Assembly (NCBI RefSeq): GCF_011386835.1
Contig: NC_088805.1
Coordinates: 17,170,836-17,234,835, forward strand
Origin: Chrysemys picta bellii
Taxonomy: Eukaryota > Chordata > Testudines > Emydidae
Reading direction: 5' to 3'
Length of the DNA stretch: 64,000 bases
The position numbers were made by a program, and so were the translations under genes. Below are positions 59,896-64,000 of this stretch, piece by piece. The notes under the pieces were generated by a model. It was given only the letters and a program-made list of their open reading frames with translations, made no database searches and was not told the DNA's origin. Numbering within the stretch: the stretch's first letter is position 1; each line of letters starts with the position of its first letter.

Positions 59896-60957
59896 CCTAA
59901 GTGCAGGACTCTGCACTTGTCCTTGTTTAACCTCATCAGATTTCTTTTGGCTCAATCCTCCAATTTGTCTAGGTCACTCTGGACCCTGTATCTACCTCTC
60001 CCCCCATCTTAGTGTCGTCTGCAAACTTGCTGAGGGTGCAGTCCATCCCATCATCCAGATCATTAATGAAGATGTTGAACAAAACCGGCCCCAGGACCGA
60101 CCCCTGGGGCACTCCGCTTGATACTGGCTGCCAACTAGCCATCGAGCCATTGATCAGTACTCATTTTGCCCAACGATCTAGCCAGCTTTCTACCCTATAT
60201 AGTCCATTCATCCAATCCATACTTTTTAACTTGCTGGCAAGAATACTGTGGGAGACCATATTAAAAGCTTTGCTAAGGTCAAGATATATCATGTCCACCG
60301 TTTCCCCATATCCACAGAGCCAGTTATCTCATCACAGAAGGCAATCAAGTTGGTCAGGCATGACTTGCCCTTGGTGAGCTGTGTTAGGTGAGGCTTGGCC
60401 AATGGGACTCTGTGGGGGGAGAGGGAGCTTTTGCAGTGTTACCCGTCCTCGAGGTCCAAGCCCCCAGCTTGCTGGACAGCGGGATTTTACCTCTACTCCC
60501 GATCCGCAGGTGGGGAAGACACCTGCTCTCCTCCACCGGCCGTGCTCAGACATCATGGAGCCCACCATTCCCCCGACACTGTGTCCGCTGCTCTTCCCAG
60601 GCGGCTGACCCGAGAGCCTCAGTGTTGGGTATTAAGGAATACGTCTATTAGTGCAGCATCAGTGTGAGCGAAAAAGGCACAAACAAATCATCAAACCTAA
60701 TAAACATGTTGGATTTATCGTATGCCCAGGGCACTGCCCACCTCTAGGCCTTGTGGGCTTTCTTGATTGAGTACATCGTCCCCTCTCTGCCGTGCGGATG
60801 TAGGGCTAAGGTAGTGACTTAGAAGCCGTATTTGCTCTCCATTGAGCCCAGTGCTCCACAGGAGGCTGTGGTATTACACCCAGCAGGAATCTGACCTGTA
60901 ACACAGCGTCTGGTGGGCCCGTGTGCAGCTAGTCCGTCCATGCTGAGATAGAGATTG

Positions 60958-61050
60958 TGGGTGGGCTAAATTCTGCCCTCAGACATGCATGCGCAGCCCC
61001 CACTGAAGTGGGTGGGAAACGTGCACACATGTCTCTGGGCAGACGCTGAG
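60958..61050. repeat. Short palindromic repeat (AAATTCTGCCCTC type)
   Basis: The sequence gggctaaattctgccctcag is answered by gtgcacacatgtctctgggc. The centre is cactgaagtgggtggg. Confidence 0.5.
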
Positions 61051-61222
61051 CCATGATATGTGTCCCGTGATCGACCGCTTTGACCTGGCCTTGTTCGCTC
61101 TGAGCTTCTCTTCCAGGTCGTCGTGTCTGGGACCACAGTGGGGCGGGGTAGGCGAGCTACATTAATATGAAAACCCTAAATAGATTAAAGTATTTAAAAG
61201 TCCAAGGTGTGTTCCTCAAGGG

Positions 61223-61344
61223 AAGGTGACCAGACAGCAAATGTGAAAAATCAGGACAGAGGGTGGGGGGTAATAGGAGCCTATATAAGAAAAAGACCCA
61301 AAAATCGGGACTGTCCCTATAAAATTGGGACATCTGGTCACCCT
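61223..61344. mobile_element. Complete GGTGACCAGA MITE (122 bp)
   Basis: The ends aaggtgaccaga and tctggtcaccct are inverted repeats. The interior shows gtgaaaaatcaggacagagg, ggtaataggagcctatataa and aaaatcgggactgtccctat. Flanks share aaggg. The copy at 13625 is a truncated relative. Confidence 0.85.
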
Positions 61345-61954
61345 AAGGGAAGGGAGGAAGCCCCATTAGAGCAATGAGATCTTTCCCCTCCCCCCCCCCA
61401 TTTTTCCTCTGGGGGAAACTGCTTCTGCACCCCACCTCCCCGCACACACCCTCCGGAGCGTGTACACTCAGCCAGCCTCCCAGTGCAAGAGGGCCAGCTG
61501 GGATTCCCTTCGGCAAGTCGATCCCTGAATTGGTCAGAGGAGTTGCTGGGGAGCAATGGGAGGGGCTCCCCTTCCCGGAGGCGGAGCAGCCTTTGCATTA
61601 GCCATTCTAGACCAGGATTAAAATACAATGCAACTGGCAGGGGAGCTCTCGCCACATCAGCTTTGGAGCTCCCCTTATCCATCAAGCAGCACCAGCCGGG
61701 GGGAGGGGAGCTCCTGCCCTCGCTCTCACCCTGGCCCCGGACTAGGGATGAAATGAAAAACGCCGAAGGGAAGGCATTGTGTCAGGCCAATGAGGCTAGC
61801 TATTGATTAAAGGCAGCGGCCTGGGCCCAATAGGATCTGTCCATATGAAATGGAGCAGCCAGTCTCCTCTGAGGTGTAGATATAAGGAAGTAACCAGCGT
61901 TACAATAGGTCTAAGTTCTCCAGCTTGGCCTGAGTAGCTACCAGAAATGCAGTG

Positions 61955-62020
61955 GACCAAACTCACCCAGTTTTGATTTCATTGACATTAGCAGAGTGAC
62001 GCCAGGGCTTGGTTTGGCCA
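61955..62020. repeat. Short palindromic repeat (GGACCAAACTCAC type)
   Basis: The sequence gtggaccaaactcacccagt is answered by gccagggcttggtttggcc. The centre has tttcattgacat. Confidence 0.5.
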
Positions 62021-64000
62021 ATCTCTCCGTTGTCAGAGGCGGAGTTACCACATCCGGTGGATTTTTTTAAAGAATAAACTATATGGGACAGGAGTTATTA
62101 CTGCACCGTTCCTGTTCCTAAGGTCCCCCAAGATAGGAGCTGGTGATTAACTGCTTCCAAAGCCCATTCAGAATGACCCACATCTCCCTCCTGCACCAAA
62201 CTCAAAGCGTCTCTGTGTGAAAAGGGACTAGCAAAGGGTGCTGCATGTTTAAGTCAATATTGATTTACCACAGGGCCTCCTGTGGTATTGACAGTTATAT
62301 TTTTGATTGCACACCAAGCAGCCAGAAAGCAGAATTGCTCTGGCACATAACACCCATCGAATAGAGGGGATCCCTTTTACTAAGTCTTCCCATGCCCTCT
62401 TGCAAACGGACACTGACCTTTTCTTACCCTTCTTAGCACGCTTCTCATCTGCCCTTTGCAAAGCACTCCGGGGCGTAACTGAGGCGTGTTTCCCAGGCAG
62501 CTCTCCCGGCAAGATCCAGGGGAGTTCGGTGCATGGAGAGGTTAAAATTCCCCTCGTAGTAATGAAGCCTGACATTGCCCAGCAAGTCTCAGATCCGTGC
62601 CCTCCTTCCCAGTCAGTGGAACCCAGTGACAGACCTGGAGCATCTGTCACTTTCTATCAAGAGAGTTTCCTCCTTCGCTGCTGCTGCTTCCTGGGCCTGC
62701 GGTTTGGGACGTCAAAACCTTTTAGCTCAGTCAGAGTCAGCTAAACGCTTGCCTGGGAGGAACACTGGGGGTGCCGGTTCTAATCCCACTTCTGACTTTG
62801 CTCTGTGATTTCATGTGTTCATTGCCCGCCTCCCCCCGGCGTCTGTCTTAATTAAGGGACGGGAAGGAAGCAGTGGGGATCAATGCTGAAATGTAGTGTA
62901 GGGTCAAGCCCAGGAGACTGGGATTGGAGCCTCTGGCCACTCCACTTGTCAGGGTTAGAGTGATAAAAATGTCACGGGTCTGGCAACCCCTTTGGGAGAC
63001 TCGCCCCAGTGGCACAATGCACACGATTTGGTGAGGGGGTTGCCCCAGATATTTGCTTTGGTGCAAGCAGCTTCCCCAGGCACTGCGCAGTTGGGGCCAA
63101 AGAAGAGAGAAGATGAGGACCAGGACACATCCTCAGCTGGGGTGAACTGACCTAACTTTCTGGGCAGCAGGCAACCAGGAAGGGAGCAGTGTCCAAAGCC
63201 ATGGATGGAAGCGTTGGTGCCGGTGCTGGGTTGGAGCTGTGCTGGTCTGTCTGAGTGGCATGAATCCCAGTGGTGGGTTTGTTTTTAAACCAGCCGCAGC
63301 GGGTTTGAAATGCAGAATTTGGGATGCATCCAGTCCAGATGGTTGATGAATTGTCATGTGGCTCAGATTTGGACAGTATGTAAGATGGGAGCATGTTTGC
63401 CAGGGTCCTTGCTCACCTGCCTCACTTGCCTGCCCCGCTCTCTTGGGGTTGGGGGGGACAGGAATGTGCATGCAGCGTTGAAGCGAGCAGTGGAGCCCAG
63501 GGTGTGCGTGGGGCAGATTTTGCAGCTGGGCTTTAGGGAACCGGGAATGATGGTGGAGCAGACTTGGCTAAGAGAATGACTCCTCTGTGTAGCAACTGTG
63601 GTGTGCAGCCAACAGTTCCTCCCAAGATACATGAGCTATGAATACTGTATTCATGGGCTTTTGCTGAGCTGAGCTAGTATTTGTGGCATGACAGGTACCC
63701 AAACTGGCTCTTCCTCCAGACCCCAGAAAGCTGTCTCCGTCTGTCACATCTTGAAGCCAGCATTAACACCCTCGGCTGGGGATGGGAGCGCTTGAGTTAC
63801 CTCTCGGCCCATGTGTGCTGTGGTAGCCCTGGAAATGAATCCGCCCCTGCTAAAGGAGAGCTGCCTGCCTCACTTGTAGAGATCCCACAAACTTTAGTTT
63901 AATCCGCCCTGGGTTTTATCCCTTTATGGGACCGTGTTTGTGCAGCCTGAATGTTCCAGGCATGCAGCGTGTGTCTGTATGTGTCTCATGCTCGCAGCAT

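Larger units (their letters stand above)
58283..60380 (-). mobile_element. CR1 LINE, antisense, interrupted by a GC-rich element
   Basis: The plus strand starts with the reversed CR1 3' end (catagaatcatagaagatta, aggtcatctagtccaatccc) and runs through reversed non-coding and coding blocks (caccaaaactggacgcaata; agatcattaatgaagatgtt; caaggtc aagatatatc). It ends near tgacttgcccttggtgagct at the 5' truncation. The element is split at 59029-59895 by a later insertion. About 1.2 kb of CR1 remains; stops and shifts make it inactive. Confidence 0.9.
56940..64000 (+). other. SEPTIN5: SEPTIN5 intron downstream of exon 1b
   Basis: I found no sequence encoding the septin residues expected next (YVGFATLPNQVHRKS) or the GTPase P-loop. 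Stretches 56940-58280, 60385-61220, 61345-61950 and 62020-64000 contain no recognisable gene or clear repeat. Confidence 0.65.

Noticed and set aside
59007..60012. Nearly 300-codon frames on both strands
   Set aside because: They translate the GC-rich tandem array of a MITE; several frames are open at once because stop codons are rare in that composition.
57000..64000. Expected neighbours GP1BB and TBX1, and later SEPTIN5 exons
   Set aside because: In other vertebrates GP1BB and TBX1 follow SEPTIN5, but no leucine-rich repeat, T-box or septin GTPase residues were found here; the gene continues beyond the window.

Overview
The window reads as nuclear DNA of a cryptodiran turtle. The evidence is a tRNA-derived SINE of the turtle Cry type (47195-47378, minus strand), several CR1 LINE tails, and many small terminal-inverted-repeat DNA elements with 8-bp target-site duplications. 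These look like the hAT-type families I know from turtle genomes. The naming comes from memory; no database was searched. No bacterial or viral gene organisation is present.

Only one host gene can be supported: the 5' part of SEPTIN5 (a septin GTPase of the neuronal and platelet cytoskeleton), plus strand. A CpG island (about 13.86-14.56 kb) holds first exon 1a (coding part 14205-14247). It is followed, after a 145-bp intron, by an 11-nt microexon (14393-14403). Together they encode MSTGLRYKSKLVNPEEKQ, which matches the remembered start of the main septin-5 isoform. A second first exon, 1b (coding part 56850-56939), lies 42.6 kb downstream. It encodes a 30-residue N-terminus containing LLSPRTQAQR, which matches the remembered alternative isoform of septin-5. 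Both N-termini end on a codon boundary at a good splice donor, so both can join the same next exon. I did not find that next exon, so it probably lies beyond 64 kb, and the intron after the microexon is at least 49.6 kb.

Layout: 1-13.8 kb is 5' flanking DNA made of repeats and unclassified sequence. It contains a hAT-derived element with two oppositely oriented transposase fragments, an element with an internal minisatellite, a truncated CR1, a hAT MITE with a perfect 8-bp duplication, and an antisense CR1 split by a MITE. The promoter and two short exons occupy 13.8-14.6 kb. From 14.6 to 56.8 kb is one intron, rich in MIR-like SINE remnants, short palindromic repeats, foldback elements, TA-flanked MITEs and one Cry SINE nested in an older MITE. 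Exon 1b sits at 56.85 kb directly behind TG, GGT and TTG microsatellites. The rest (56.94-64 kb) is intron, dominated by an antisense CR1 interrupted by a very GC-rich element carrying a variable tandem array. Nearly all open reading frames longer than 60 codons here are chance frames in repeats or GC-rich DNA.
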